A stretch of DNA of 63,009 nucleotides from assembly GCA_022701365.1 (NCBI GenBank), contig JAKUHH010000239.1:1-63009 (forward strand), in the 5' to 3' direction. This document shows, one piece after another, positions 33,347-45,480 of the stretch. Within the stretch, counting starts at the first letter, position 1; every line of letters starts with the position of its first letter. The position numbers were made by a program, and so were the translations under genes. Below the pieces are notes generated by a model that ran no database searches, had not been told where the DNA came from, and worked only from the letters and a program-made list of their open reading frames with translations. Origin of the DNA: Mycocentrospora acerina (taxonomy: Eukaryota > Ascomycota > Dothideomycetes > Pleosporales).

Positions 33347-36301
33347 CAGACTTGTCAACAAGCCAGTCAAGCCAGCCTGAGACTTGAGCTTGGCTGGCTT
33401 GTATATTGGTAGGTGTCCGCTTGGCTGGATTGGCCTGATTGCTTGTAGACTGACCGGCTTGGCTTGGTGAGATTGCAGCTTAATGGAGTAGATTATAGAT
33501 TTTTAGTGTTAAGTTTTTGTACATTCTCTGGAGCTAAATTTTAGCTGCTGCTATCGCTATTGTTTTTCCATAAGTCTACACCATACAAAATATCTCTCTG
33601 CGTCAGTTATAGCCTCCGTCGCAGCCCCCTCACCGCCGCCAAGACAAGCTTTCTGCCATCGTCTGACGCACTGTACAGCAGCCAGAAGCTGGGGTTCTAT
33701 AGCCCGTCGGCGAGGCTCTAACAGGTCGCCAAGCTCGCTGAACATACGCTCACACTCACAGCTAGAGGCTGGGATAGAGAATACGTCAAGTCCAAGCTTG
33801 CTGAGGCTAGGGTATCGATCACGCAACTCTACACAGTATTTACTTGAATTTTTAGCGTGTTCAGTATTCTTCTCCGCGCGCGGCTCGCTTCGCTTCCATC
33901 TATTGTATTCATCCTCCAGAGCATTGTCTCTGCTGGCTACAGTTGTGGGATCTATTAGGCCGTCAATTGCGTTGTCCACGTCGTTTGAGAGCACCTTTAG
34001 GCGTCGCACAGGCTACGGTTGTGTGTTGTACTGAGCCCATAGAGCACGAAAATTAGCGTTGTCAGCGTTAAGCCAGTCAGGCCTGTCGCTCCATGACTTT
34101 TCGCAGTACGTCTTGTATTATGGATAGAGCATTGTAGAAGCGTAGTAAGCCAGCAAATAGTCGAGTATCGCGTAATAATCACAAGCCTTTACCCAGGCAG
34201 TGCGTAGATTAATTGCAAAGTGATCCTCTGGCGCCTCATTGTGGGCGTTGTAGTTTACTGCCTCATAGGTTTAACTGGCTCGAGCATTTTGCGCTCGCTG
34301 TCAGGCACGTCGTCAGGCAGCTCGTGGTGGGCAAAGCGCTGAAAATCAGCAAAAAGAGCGTACTGCTGCGGTGTTTTGATGTAGTTGATGACGCTTAAAA
34401 GTACGCCTAAAGTATCGTTGTGCCGCCACTCCTCCATAGACAGGCACTCTACAAGCTTACTTGCGGCGTTGTTATAGGCGTCGTCTTCGTTGCCCCAAAG
34501 GAGTACCTGGCCAATAAAATTAAGCGTATGAGGAACACAGCAGAGTCGTCGATATACAGCGTTAAAGCCCATCTTCTGCGCGATTGCAAGTAAAGCGTTG
34601 TCGTTATTACTGGTGTTGTCAAGCAAAAAGTAGCCAATTGTAAGTGGGTTTATCGCGAACTGCTGCAAAGTTTTACTAACAACTTCAGCTAACTTCACTT
34701 CAGCATTCATCGGCGCCTGTTAATTGCGGTAGCGCGATAGGCAGGTCCTTCAGGTTGCCGCTGCTATCAACGTAGAGCGCAACAACACCCAAGAAGCCGC
34801 GCTTGCCACCTTTGGTCGTCCAGCCGTTGAAGCTTAGGTGGATCTTGCTCAGCGCCTGCGATATTCTGCGAGCCTAAAAGCCTCAGTATCAAGCCAGAGA
34901 GCCCATTAGCAAACTCCTGCGTGATCCTAACACTACCTGTTTTTGAGTACGCGGCGGAGAAAACGTTCCTGTATAACAACTGGCCCCTTGCTAAGCGCCC
35001 GGTGATTGTGGCCAGGTTTCTGCTCCTCCAAGTGACGCGCTGCTGCTGATAATGCGCGTGTTGTTTTAAAGACGCCGCCATATCCAGCGTTTATAAATGT
35101 GTGCTCATGAAAGTACCGGCATACAAAGTGTATTCGGTTTAGGTCCTTAAGCAGCGCGACGCGAAATCCATAGTGGTCTACCCAGATTTTCCGCTGGCGC
35201 TGCAACGCTAAAGGCTTCATACATTTTGGCAGACGCTGCCAGTTTATCCCATCAAAGCTATCTTAGAGGTCTGCGTCGAAGCCCTCATTTGTAGCCTCAT
35301 TAGCAGCCTCGTTAGAGGCTGCTGTAGCCTCCTCGCTGCCCTCAGTAGGCGCAATGATAGCTTCTTCAGCTTGCGACTCCCGTAATTGTGACTCAAAAGT
35401 AAGAGCCCGAGATGTTGTAGCGATAGCTTGGTGGGGAAAGAATTGTGCTAATAATAGCTAAGTACAACCTTAATAGGTTGGCTAGCAGTACTGCACGACG
35501 CGACTTTCACGCGCTTGTCGTAGGAGGCAGCAGCGTTGCTAGAGACGCGTTTTTTGGAGACCAGAGTAGCGATATAGGGTAGTGGTAGTGTAGTTAAGAT
35601 GTAGTTGTAGCTTAGATGCGAAGCTCCTCTCAAATAATCAAGGCTTAGCGCGTATTATTTACAATTAATTAGAGCACTGCAACACCATCATTACGCAATT
35701 GTACATTGTATATATATTATGAAATCCTCAGTTTCTTCAGCCAAGGCAGGCAAGAGAGCTGTACGGCCACCTGCTGGGTAGCGCAGGTGTATCATATGGT
35801 CCAGTGCACGTGATGCCTGATGTTGCTTCAATGAAGGTATACAAAGCTTGTTGAGATTAAGCCTAGATTTAATTCCTAGCTTGATCTAGATAAAATATGT
35901 CTACTGTGGTTGAAGCCATCTCAGGCATAACGTACACAATTTTTGCTGGTAGGCTGCAGTGGTTGTAGCAGGTGGTAATATTGTTGGAAACATCCCGTCT
36001 AATTCTAAAGTAATAAAATTTACCCACTTTAACATTCTATTTATTCATAAAAACTACAAAAGGTACTTTAACATATCTAAAACTGTTATGTCTAAGCAGG
36101 TAAACACTTTTCTAATCGCGTTATGGTGCTGCTACAGGGAAGATTTAATTTTCAAAATATTATAACTCTAGTGTTCCTCTACTAAGATTACGTGTATTTA
36201 ATCTCATTAAGCTTTTTAAAACTCAGCTTGGCTGGCTTGAAGCCTCAAGCCTTAAGTCAGCCAAGCCATCTCATCAAGCTGGCTTGTACTTGACAAGTCT
36301 G
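33347..36301 (-). mobile_element. hAT-family DNA transposon, 2955 bp
   Basis: Terminal inverted repeats begin CAGACTTGTCAA at 33347 and end TTGACAAGTCTG at 36301. The flanking 8-bp duplication is ATAAAGAA (33339-33346) against ATGAAGAA (36302-36309), one mismatch. Subterminal regions (33350-33470 and 36225-36300) are packed with copies of an AAGCCAGCC-like motif in both orientations, probably transposase binding sites. The coding region lies on the minus strand and is dead. Confidence 0.93.
33557..35220 (-). pseudogene. hAT transposase, decayed and internally deleted
   Basis: The order on the minus strand is an N-terminal block (WQRLPKCMKPLALQRQRK, up to 35220), a region with several stops and frame changes (35000-34750), the RNase H-like core (HLSFNGWTTKGGKRGFLG, then IGYFLLDNTSNND at about 34630 and QQYALFADFQRFAH at 34320), a gap, and the C-terminal dimerisation domain (SIPASSCECERMFSELGDLL, about 33780-33720). 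Between KMLEPVKP and VNYNAHNEAPEDH (near 34255) a segment expected in the family is absent, so an internal deletion is likely. Stops include TAG, TAA and TGA. 35448-35633 is a possible decayed N-terminal extension. No active transposase can be made. Confidence 0.85.
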
Positions 36302-36449
36302 ATGAAGAACCAGTTCTTACATTGTTGCTACGATCTTGGCTTGCATGTTACAGTAGATAGGACTCTATGTCCTGAAAACAACTTAGCACTATTAATACGC
36401 CTACTCGTCTTCTGGTTGTACAACTTTCAACGTATATAAATTTCAATAT

Positions 36450-36595
36450 TAACGTCCCTCCCAACGCGGTGAAAACCCCGGTAGGCTGAAAATAGCTAAT
36501 GAGACACTGCTTTAGGTCGCGATATCTGCTTTCCTTATACTTCTATTGGTCGTTTTCGACACACGAGGATTTTTGCTACTTATGAAGGGAAGTTA
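36450..36595. repeat. MITE, family 2 (short form)
   Basis: About 146 bp with inverted arms: left TAACGTCCCTCCC..., then a GCTAATGAGAC block; right ATTGGTCGTTTTCG...GGGAAGTTA. It resembles the copy at 48555-48699 (shared core ACACTGCTTTAGGT.GCGATATCTGC). Diverged arms suggest an old copy. Confidence 0.75.
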
Positions 36596-36616
36596 AACTA
36601 AGTAGAGCTCTGACAA

Positions 36617-36966
36617 GCGCAACAGGGGGCCACCAACAGGCCACGACAACGCGCAACAGGGGCCTAGCAACAGGCCTCTGCAATGCACAAACACAAGAAA
36701 TAGCAACAGCCTAGATAGCTGCCTGCTGCAGGAGCCTTGACCTAAAGGCTTACTACAACGAAATAGACCTGCTCTAGAATAATCTACTGTTAGCAAGCCA
36801 CGTAGTAAGAGCACTACTACTGTTTTACTAGGCTTCTAGGGCTCTAGAAAAGAGAGCTTAGCCTAGGAGGGAAAACAGCGCCTTATAGACTAACGTCTGC
36901 ATAGGCATTATTGTATTTAGTCTAGCTAGTTAGATAGATTAATACAATATAAATGAAGAAAAAAAA
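36617..36966 (+). mobile_element. Small retroposed insertion with A-rich tail and 13-bp duplication
   Basis: A 350-bp insert ends in GAAGAAAAAAAAA and is flanked by identical 13-bp direct repeats AGAGCTCTGACAA at 36604-36616 and 36967-36979. This is the signature of target-primed reverse transcription, so the insert is a SINE or a 5'-truncated LINE. A plus-strand frame with several TAGs (for example DLKAYYNEIDLL) may be the 3' end of a decayed LINE ORF. It lies just 8 bp right of a family 2 MITE. Confidence 0.8.
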
Positions 36967-36979
36967 AGAGCTCTGACAA

Positions 36980-37185
36980 AGTGTAACGAGTGAGCGGGAA
37001 GAGTGCAGGGTGAGATTAATAAAACGCGACACAAGTGCCTAAGGCTACTTTTCATTCGATATTTAGTTGTTTGGGGAAAAATGTTTTACGCAAGGCACAA
37101 TTCTGAGCCCACTAAGCTGTCTACAAATATTCAACCATTCTTTCCATGTGATTCTTATAAATTTCAAGCTTGATACACTGAAAAT
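36980..37185. other. Short intergenic gap
   Basis: No feature seen. Confidence 0.4.
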
Positions 37186-37620
37186 TTAATGAATCTCGCT
37201 GTACGTTTCCATGTTCGTGACACCAGAACTCACTTTACACTCTCTAGAGACCTTATTGCTCACATCTATGTTGATATCACCGATCCACCACACGCTTGCG
37301 GCGACAATCTGCATAATTACGAGCAAATCGTCCTCGCTCCTCGGCGCATAAATGAGGACGAACTCTCGGGGTACGAATTTCCTGAACCAGCCCCCTCTTG
37401 TCAATGGATGTCTCTCTCCCCAGCCACTCTCTAGGACAAAATTGGCGTCAGAAGGATGTAGACTGAGGTGGAGTGAGCCGTCCAATGGATGCACATGGCA
37501 TATTTCCCCATCTCCGCTTTTAGTAATAGGTCTCAATGCGAATAGCGCAAGACTGTGTTTTTCAAAAAAAGATTTTCTCTCAATTAATGTATGGTTCGAA
37601 TTCAAAACTAGTGCGGTCAA
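37186..37620 (-). pseudogene. DUF5519/luciferase-domain-like protein fragment
   Basis: The 144-codon frame carries the hallmark block of the fungal DUF5519 family: HVHPLDGSLHLSLHPSDA, GWGERHPL and FVLIYAPR (about 37500-37330). Family members are usually longer, with an N-terminal region that often includes a membrane segment. Here stops occur directly upstream in the same frame (37640-37690), so the N-terminal part is lost or lies in an exon I cannot find. The C-terminal end after WWIGDIN looks unrelated. Function of the family is unknown. Probably a fragment. Confidence 0.6.
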
Positions 37621-38489
37621 ACTAGTTCTCAGCTGTTGGTGGATATCGTAGCTGCTTTTTTGTGTTTGCTGTCTCTATGGTGCAATGCCTTTAACTATTA
37701 GTCTCTCCCCTTTTCTGCTTCTCAAACTGTTGATATAGCCTTTCTGAGGCCAGAAATGCGTCGGAATAGAAAAGGGGCGGCAAGGGTGTCGTATAGCGAA
37801 AAGTGAGAGGAATTTGATCTTTAAATAACCAAGTGGTGTTAAAGGGTGCCGCCCGGTCCAAGAGAAAGGAAAGTGCAGTAGTCTTTGTAAATATACAGAG
37901 GGCCGAAAAGAAGGGAGAAAATAGTAAGACTTAACATAGGGAAGAGCAATTGCATGTTTAAGAATTTGTTGACAAGTCCTTGCCAAGTGACGACTAGACA
38001 GCAGAATATTGTGAACTACACTTGCGTTTTGCCTATTTTTTTTGAAACAATGTAACTGTGGAAGTAGAGAAGGTTGATGATACAGTCACAACACTTTGCT
38101 CCTTATAGAACGCTTCAAGAAGACGTCCTGAGTACCGCAAATTTCTCCTCTGCAGTAGCTTCTTTGACCTCGATCTTGAATAAACTAATTTCGACTCTGC
38201 TTTTTCTAATAACCATACAAGCACATGGGAATCTACAAAAAGTGCGACAATAATATGAAGAATAAAGATCTGGATCAGAGAGTGGCCTCAAACGAAATTA
38301 TTATAGTCGTGACAGCGTATGACCGGAGCGGCACTTTTATGTAAGCGTCAAACAGCTGGTTTGATTTTGCATGGTGTTTCTATCTTTTAACCAAGTTCTC
38401 ACGCAAACGAATGATACTAAGTAGATTAATTTTTTCTGATTCAAATGACGGGCTATTAAAAGAGAATTTATGTTTTGTTCTCCAGACCG

Positions 38490-38775
38490 CTGCTAGCGAC
38501 TACGGCTTCATTCTCGCTTGTGGCTGCAGCATCGCTTTGCAAACTTCCTCGCGAGAGATCATATCCTGGACTCGTACATGCATTAGGGCGTCAGCATTAC
38601 ACACCACTTATCCCTTTCTCTAGTTCGTTGCTCAAACTGTACACTAGCTGCTGTTAGTTAGCATGTCAATAGCCTGTTTCATGATGGCGGGGCGGCTGAT
38701 AGTCGTCAGAGAAGCATTGCAGATTAGTGTTGCGGCTGCGAATGGGGATGAAGCTGCAGTCGCTAGTAGCCGTAA
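38490..38775. repeat. Inverted-repeat element, about 290 bp
   Basis: Arms of about 40 bp at each end are imperfect inverted complements. A related single arm (GATGAAGCTGCACTCGCTAGTAGC) occurs at about 45867-45890, so it is a dispersed repeat. No coding capacity. Confidence 0.55.
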
Positions 38776-39867
38776 TATGGCAAATATGCAGTGTCTCAAC
38801 TCGATTGAAATCATTGACTGCTGTAGTTGTGAGCCAACCAGCGACCACTTTTCGTAAGTATCAGATGAAGACATACCTCAGACTAAAATACTCGTGGTAA
38901 CTGAATGACTCACGGCGAGTGTCTCTTCAATTGGAGATGATAAACGCACATTCGTTGTGGAGTAAATGCGCCAATGACTTTTAGTGAAGCCGCCTCTCCT
39001 TGAGTAAATAGTATGCTACTTCTTTGCCCACTCATCTTGCATATAATTTGCCTGAGAAAGTGCAGCTATGCGACAACGGTCTGATCAAGTAATTAGTCTT
39101 AACATTGAAAGGAGAACTTTTCTATTAATTTTGTGATTAAAACTCGTTCCAAAATCGCTTGTAAACGTTAATTTAAGAAAAACAAAAGGCTCTAAAAGAG
39201 TAAAATGTAACTTATTTAGACCAGCTGTTACTTTGTAAACACAAGTTGATCTCAGCTTAGGTCTGCAGATACAAGTCAATGCAATCTATCTGACGTTAGA
39301 TCGTAGATTTTTTGTCGTTGAGCTAGCGCTGCACATCTGGTGAAAAGTGAACTCATTTAGATTATCACTATTGTTGTTTAATTAATTTATGCGTGAAACC
39401 TGTCTTTCTTTTTATTAAATACTGAAAGATATACTCGCTGACGAGGTTCGCTTCAAGTTTCTCTGAAGTGCCAGATCCCCATGGAGGTCGTACTTAGTAG
39501 CCGTGGGGGTCCCGGAGGAGGTCTAGGTGACCTAAGGGAATCCGGTCTCCTTAAAGATTAGTATAATTACCTCTGTAAAATCCTACTTTTAAGGATAACG
39601 ATTTTTCTATTAATGTACTCTTATACTACACTAAGATGCTACTTGTCTTCTAATGTGAAGTAAGAAGGATTCTAACAATTATCAGCCGTGATTTTTCGCT
39701 GTTGAACACATAACAGAAAATTTTACATTGAAAATGTGAAACGAACAGTACCTTCTAATAATGATGAAAGAGCTATTAGTCACACAGTATAAATCCTTAA
39801 TGTATAAGTCTTTTACTTCATATGCTATTTCTTGGGCCTTCTAGAGACACTTCAGTAAACTTAAAAC

Positions 39868-40108
39868 AAACATCCCTTCCTATGTAGCGAAATCCACGGT
39901 GTACCTAAAACAACTAATACGAGCGCAAGGATCACCTTTAACGCTTTACAATATGCTCTTTAAATAAAGCACAAAAATGAGTTCATCTGTTGAGTTGGCA
40001 ATTGATATATCACAATATTTACAATAACGAAGCGTTTTGAAAGCTTTAAATCTGTCGATAATTTCAGTCCACTAGGTTTTTTGCTACGCAGGGAGATTCA
40101 TTACAACT
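39868..40108. repeat. MITE, family 2 (long form, about 240 bp)
   Basis: The left arm (CATCCCTTCCTATGTAGCGA...GAGCGCAAGGATC) and right arm (CACTAGG...TTTTGCTACGCAGGGA) are inverted relatives of the family 2 ends. The interior (CTCTTTAAATAAAGCACA...CACAATATTTACAATAA) recurs at about 45970-46060, 62680-62770 and 62861-62951. Confidence 0.65.
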
Positions 40109-40398
40109 ACGCATTGTAAAATTTGCCTCTGGCTCACTGAGTATCTATATACACAAATACATGCCAAAGACAAGATGCGAAATTATGCCCCTAGCAATTT
40201 GGGTAGATCAGAGGAAACAACTAAACCTGAGGCCTGTCAAGATCTGTTATTAATTTAAGATCTATAGAAGCTTTTGCGTAGAGACCTAATCTTTTATGAG
40301 AACAAAAACTAGAATTTAGTTGATCATTTTCATAATAATAATGCTGTAATCGTGCATACTTCTATCTCTTCGCGCTCACGCTTTGTGTGTCTTCAAGC

Positions 40399-41190
40399 TT
40401 ATAATTTTGCCTTATCCCCAGTCGTCCTACCAGGATGGTTTTTCTTGAACACATTGTTTGTTTCCTTCTTATGTAGCACCTCAGCCACAGTGAGTGCCAG
40501 CATATCTCCCACTGCGATTGTGACAGTTGTGCTCGTTGTTAGTGCGCAAACACCAAACGACATTTCTTCCAGCTCGTGAATCGGCGCAGGTAATAATATC
40601 GCGTTAGGTCGTTCTTTCATTAGTTCACACTGTGACGAATGCTCTTGCGATGTAATAGCCAAGATAGGTGTGTATGTAGGAATATGATCGAGAAACGCCA
40701 GTAATTCTGCTGTTTTTCCAGAATAAGAAATAAACATAATAGCGTCATTCTTTCTGATATCTCCTAAATCGCCGTGTAGGGCCTCAGTTGCATGCATAAA
40801 ACTACTAGAGATGCTCAAACTCTTCATCGTTGCGACAATTTTTCTGCCCACAAGGCCACTCTTACCTACGCCACAGATTATTAGCTTCCTATCCGCCTCA
40901 TTCACATCAGTAAGGCACTCCACAGCTCTCAGCAAGCCATTACGCGCAACGATATTGCATTGATAAAGGATAGTGACCTAGGATAGAGAGGAGGCAGCTG
41001 TGGAGAGTACGTGCGTGGCGCGCGCAAGTAGATGTGTTCCTTCAGGGTCGTTGAATAATGGTGAGAACATCAGTGGTCGAGTCTTAGAAGACAGTGGCGG
41101 TACCAGCTCACATTCATGATCAGCACTGAACCTGTCAGCCATTTTTATCTTAAGTTTAGGAACTCCAGAGAAACAAAACGGCAGGTGCAA
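40399..41190 (-). pseudogene. SIS-domain sugar-phosphate isomerase-like gene, one TAG
   Basis: A single frame of 264 codons runs from ATG 41190 (or ATG 41142) to TAA 40399. It has one in-frame TAG at 40978-40980. After the TAG it shows the SIS fold of KpsF/GutQ-type isomerases (arabinose-5-phosphate isomerase-like): ICGVGKSGLVGRKIVATMKS (P-loop-like phosphosugar site), ATEALHGDLGDI, ISYSGKTAELL, CALTTSTT, and a C-terminal HPG. The upstream part (PLFNDPEGTHLLARATHVLSTAA) matches the helical N-terminus of fungal members. Such proteins bind or isomerise sugar phosphates; the fungal role is unclear. With a single TAG and no other lesion this may be a very young pseudogene, a sequence error, or a gene with an unrecognised small intron there. 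Confidence 0.75.
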
Positions 41191-43483
41191 TTCAAAGAGG
41201 CTTCTTAATATGTGAATACCAAAAATCTTTTCTTAATGAAAGACGTGTTAGAAAGTGTTGAGGGTGATTTTACAGACCTAACGCCTTGGCCCTAGGCTCA
41301 CCAAAAGCTAAGATAAATCTGATATCCTAATTTTTGGGCCGAAAAGATAATTGACAGATAAAACAGCAGATGAGACATAGCACGAAGATAGAAGGGTGGA
41401 AAACAACTACATATAGGACGCACCATGCAAGCTGGTAAGGCCGAGTACATAGCTTTTCCAATGACAGTTTAGATGGAGAAATTGAGTACTCTTTTCTAAC
41501 AATCTTCATTAAGAACAATTGAAATTTAGCTTTAAACTGCTCATAGTAGACTATTTTGCTAGTAATCTGAACATTGGTCTCCTCACAAATTAAGATGCAT
41601 TAACTCGTACCAGACGTGAGTACAGCAGTAGATACGACTAGATCATCTCCACACTGAATGTTACAAACTACTCCTTTGTCTGCGGGAGAGCTTGCAACTT
41701 CTGCTGTAAAACGAGAACATCAGAAAATTTCATAACCACTCAGCATGAGTTGATTTAAGCAGTAGCAAATCGAGCTATTTAGTAATAATGTGCTTACATG
41801 TGATATTGACTTGTAGTTAATAATCTGTCCAACTTTCTGATAGCTTTACATTGAACTCAGCCGATGACTATGAGGATTTAGTAGAAGTTTCGGCACAGAA
41901 CTCCACGACTGCAGGTTTCCTAAAAACTTCAATTTGAGCGGCATCAATACTAGATGATGTTAGATCACATGATCTTGCAGTATATATTGGCTATTCTCGG
42001 ATATACGACTGCATAGAATGGCGAAAGGCGCTAAAGAAGCAATATTAGTTTGAGAGTAGTCATCTCAGGAGGCCTCCTCAAAAAGATTGATGCTAGAGCT
42101 TTCTAGATAAGTGAACTTGATAACATTTGTTAGACGAAAAAAAGACAAACCGACTATTAAACTACTATTTAGACAATACACTTATTGCTGTGACTAAATA
42201 TACCTCCCTTTTCCCAATAGCAGTAGTATAGGGCTTACATAACACTTCACTCAAGTCGCTGCACATTAAAACCTCTTCTATGTGAATAGAAAGACTAACT
42301 AAATTGGTGAACAAAAGATTATAATAGCTTGTTTCATCGTTGTTCTGTTGATAAAGGTTTCTTACTTTGAAAATTAAGATGCGGGGTAGGTAAAGTCCTA
42401 AATCGCTGGCACCAGATGTCAGCTAATTCTGCTGTACCATCACGACTATGAGCACGTGAGCACCTATCGCTTATGTAGTCTCCTTACTTCGTTACTCAGA
42501 TTAGTAGATCGAGTTGTGCCTACAACTGTCATCGCATGCTGAATGTCACTCTAATGAGATTTTAATTATTACGAATTCAGATTCGATCAATAGGTTTATC
42601 AGCTCGATTTACGGAATAAACTAACCTGTGCCACTAATAATAGAGAGGTAAGGTGATTAAGGAGAATTGTGCCTTTACGCGCGCTTTTGCTGTAACAACT
42701 GGTTTTGGAGCAGCCAGGGTACAATTCACATTCATTTGACTGACTAGCGCTGATCAAGCTACACTACATATACAGAGCGTTTAATGATGTTATAATTACA
42801 CTACATTTTTGGCAAGGATCCTCAATGAAGGAGTAGTGCACCATCTACGTAGGCCTTCCATCAATGACGAAGTTCTAGTACATTGCTGCTATTTCGCATT
42901 AAAATTACAACACGTGTCATTTGATATTAAGGCTGATGTTAACGCTGTTATCGAAGCTCACATACCGGAAAAGACCAGGAGTAGCAAATTAAGTCGTATC
43001 CAGACTTTTGTGTGAGCTTAAAATTGATGTCCATCAATATTAATCAGATATTATGCCTTCTGAATTTACAGGCTTATGTGCTAGAAAGATTTAGGGATCA
43101 TGTTCGAGCAACTTATAAATATTGATCAAGGATTAAACACCTCTATTTTCATGTTCAGATTGTAACTATAATCCGATGTTCTAACATAGTCTATTTTACA
43201 GTAAAAGATTACCTTTACCTTGATTTCTAATGTCTCGCTCTATCTGGGGTTCTCTTTGAATCGTGAAGTGCAACCAGATTGTCTTAAGATACTCCGTGCG
43301 CGTTCGGTTATCGCAATGATCATATTGACGAGTCAATCTGATACTTGAATGAACCAGACTTTTCTGGCAGCAACAAAACCGCGTTGTGTACAACCCCCTT
43401 AAAAACACAAGATTTTACCATCATATTTCTCTCAACTCTATACGTTAAAATGTAATTCAAGGCATCTTCTTTTATCTAAGTCC
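41191..43483. other. Gene-poor stretch
   Basis: Only short frames (for example 42809-43015) without motifs. AT-rich, many stops; no transposon ends seen. Confidence 0.5.
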
Positions 43484-45480
43484 TTAAACAGAAGTCGCTC
43501 TTACTCTGATGCCTTTGCTATCTTTTAAAGGCTCCCCAATAAAGCAATCTCGCATCACGTCAACATCTCTTTCTCTAGTTGTATCATAGAGCTCGAAATC
43601 AAATCTCCAGAATATATGGCCTAGAACGAGATAAAGCTCGGCCATGGCAAGGTTTATCCCTATGCACATCAGGCTTCCCCTAGCAAATAGAAGGAAAAAC
43701 CGGCTAGATCGAGAAGATTTTTGGTCTCCTCTTAGCCATCTTCCAGGTCGAAACTCTAGAGGTTGCTCAAAAATGCTCTCATCAAGGAGAATGTCACGCA
43801 ACAACATACTGATTGGTGTTCCTTGTGGAATAAACCAATCTTTATAATGAAGAACTTCGTAAGGCGCTATAAGAGGTAGCCGCGATACTACTAAAGTGGC
43901 AATACGAAGAGACTCTCTTATCACAGCAGTCTATAGTGATATTGTCAGCCAGCACTCATCAATTTCATCAAATCAAGCTAACTCACCAAAAAAGGTAATT
44001 GTTCAAGAGTCTTGAGGTCCATGTTCATTTTAGGATCAGGAAAAGCAGTCTCAAGCTCGCGCCTCAGTACAGAATACACACAATCTTTATTTGAGATGAT
44101 GTGAAAGGAAGCTATTGTCAAGACACGTGCTGAAGCCTCTCCTCCAGCTACAACCACAGTAAACGCTTCTTGGGCAAGACGATTCGAGCGTTTATCCTGA
44201 GTATCAAGATGTTTACTCATGAGACAGTTTTGGAAAATCGAATTTGGTGTATCAGGAGTCCGGAGACTACCTGTTGCGTACCTTTTGCCGAGAAAATCGC
44301 ATTCTTTAATAGCCATGTCGGCTTCTTTAAGCATGTACTGTCAATAATATCAGTTCAATACAATCATATGGTCTTTCAAAACGTTCCCGATGTAGTTCGA
44401 CAATTCTACCAAGAGTCGGTACAATGACTTGAAGAATCGGTATTGGCGTCTTTAGTGCTAGAGGAATTATCCATGTAAAATGTTTTGCCAGAGGGGTGAG
44501 GCCGGCAATTGCTTGTATGGTCTTCTTCCAATCAAGCATTTGACATTCGTCTCCTGACAAAGCTGGATTATCCCCAAGTATATACTCGCACACAGCATCA
44601 GTAGACATAGCGAGATAGTTTCTTCCTAATTCGATTTCGCTTTTTCTTAAACTTGCCGAGATGATGGTTTGTGTAAGACAATTAACCATCTCCTGCAATT
44701 TTGGCTCAAAGCTCTTAATAGACTTTGTGGAAAAAAGGTTGTTGATGGCGGCTCTTCGTTTTCGATGGACGTCATGGTGTACCGTTCCAAATACTAATTG
44801 AAGCAGATTAGCACTGATCTCGATTTTTTCACCAATTTGACGAGATTTTCCAGTTCAGATCATGCTACTATTATTTGACGAAAACACCGCCCAAAATCTG
44901 GGAGTTCAAATCCAAAGATGTGGATTTACAGCTAAAAGTGCTCACACTGAACCTAACAAGAAACAACAAGGAACCAAAAAGGGACAAGGGCAATAAAGTA
45001 CTAACTTATACGTCAAAACTTACTACTATCTGGTGTTCCAGTTACCATAGCTGCAGGCCAGTGCTTGTCTCGAGCTCCCTGCGCGAATTAAATTGACATA
45101 ATGTTTGGGTCTGAGATCGTGCTCTTACCATGGACGGGTTTGTGTAGAGGATCTCTATCCAATCAGGATCCTTGACATGAAGTTCATCTGGGTTGATGCG
45201 TACGATGGGGCCTGGCAACAATTTCTTTAGGAAGCTTTCCAGCTAGCCATTCGAATGAGCGCTTACCATAGCGCTCATGCATCCTATCAATCTCAAACAT
45301 GAACGCGTCCCCTGGCGATTTGACTAGGTCAAAGTATATCTCGTACCATTTTGTCAAAGCCGTGAGTCTTGGTCCTAGAAATGCAGCAAGCGGGTGGAAC
45401 TTCAATCGATAGATTGCTACAATCAAGCTATACATAGATAAGATTGTAGTGAAATGAACAAAAATTGACGTTGAATCCAT
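43484..45480 (-). CDS. Cytochrome P450 monooxygenase (6 exons, intact frame)
   Basis: Joining 45480-45267, 45211-45129, 45078-45024, 44793-44383, 44324-43987 and 43930-43484 gives 515 residues with no stop; the introns (55, 50, 230, 58 and 56 bp) are GT-AG and all phases agree. Features in order: N-terminal membrane anchor (residues about 8-24), FHPLAAFLGPRL, KWYEIYFDL, VHHDVHRKRRAAI helix-C region, I-helix AGGEAS (314-319), ESLR (ExxR, 373-376), FRPGRW (PERF-like) and the heme loop FARGSLMCIG with Cys456. The heme-loop Arg of FxxGxRxCxG is Leu here, which is unusual. The protein resembles fungal secondary-metabolism P450s (trichodiene oxygenase-like group, by memory). It is transcribed away from the terpene synthase at 46618, so it likely oxidises that terpene product at the ER. 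The fourth intron boundary (44382/44325) is the least certain. Confidence 0.88.

Larger units (their letters stand above)
37621..40398. other. Gene-poor stretch with MITE copies
   Basis: Small frames at 38033-38874 are mostly produced by an imperfect inverted repeat: 38490-38530 (GCTGCTAGCGACTACGGCTT...) complements 38735-38775 (...AAGCTGCAGTCGCTAGTAGC). 39480-39560 is a G-rich patch without a match. The rest is AT-rich with no supported gene. Confidence 0.5.
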
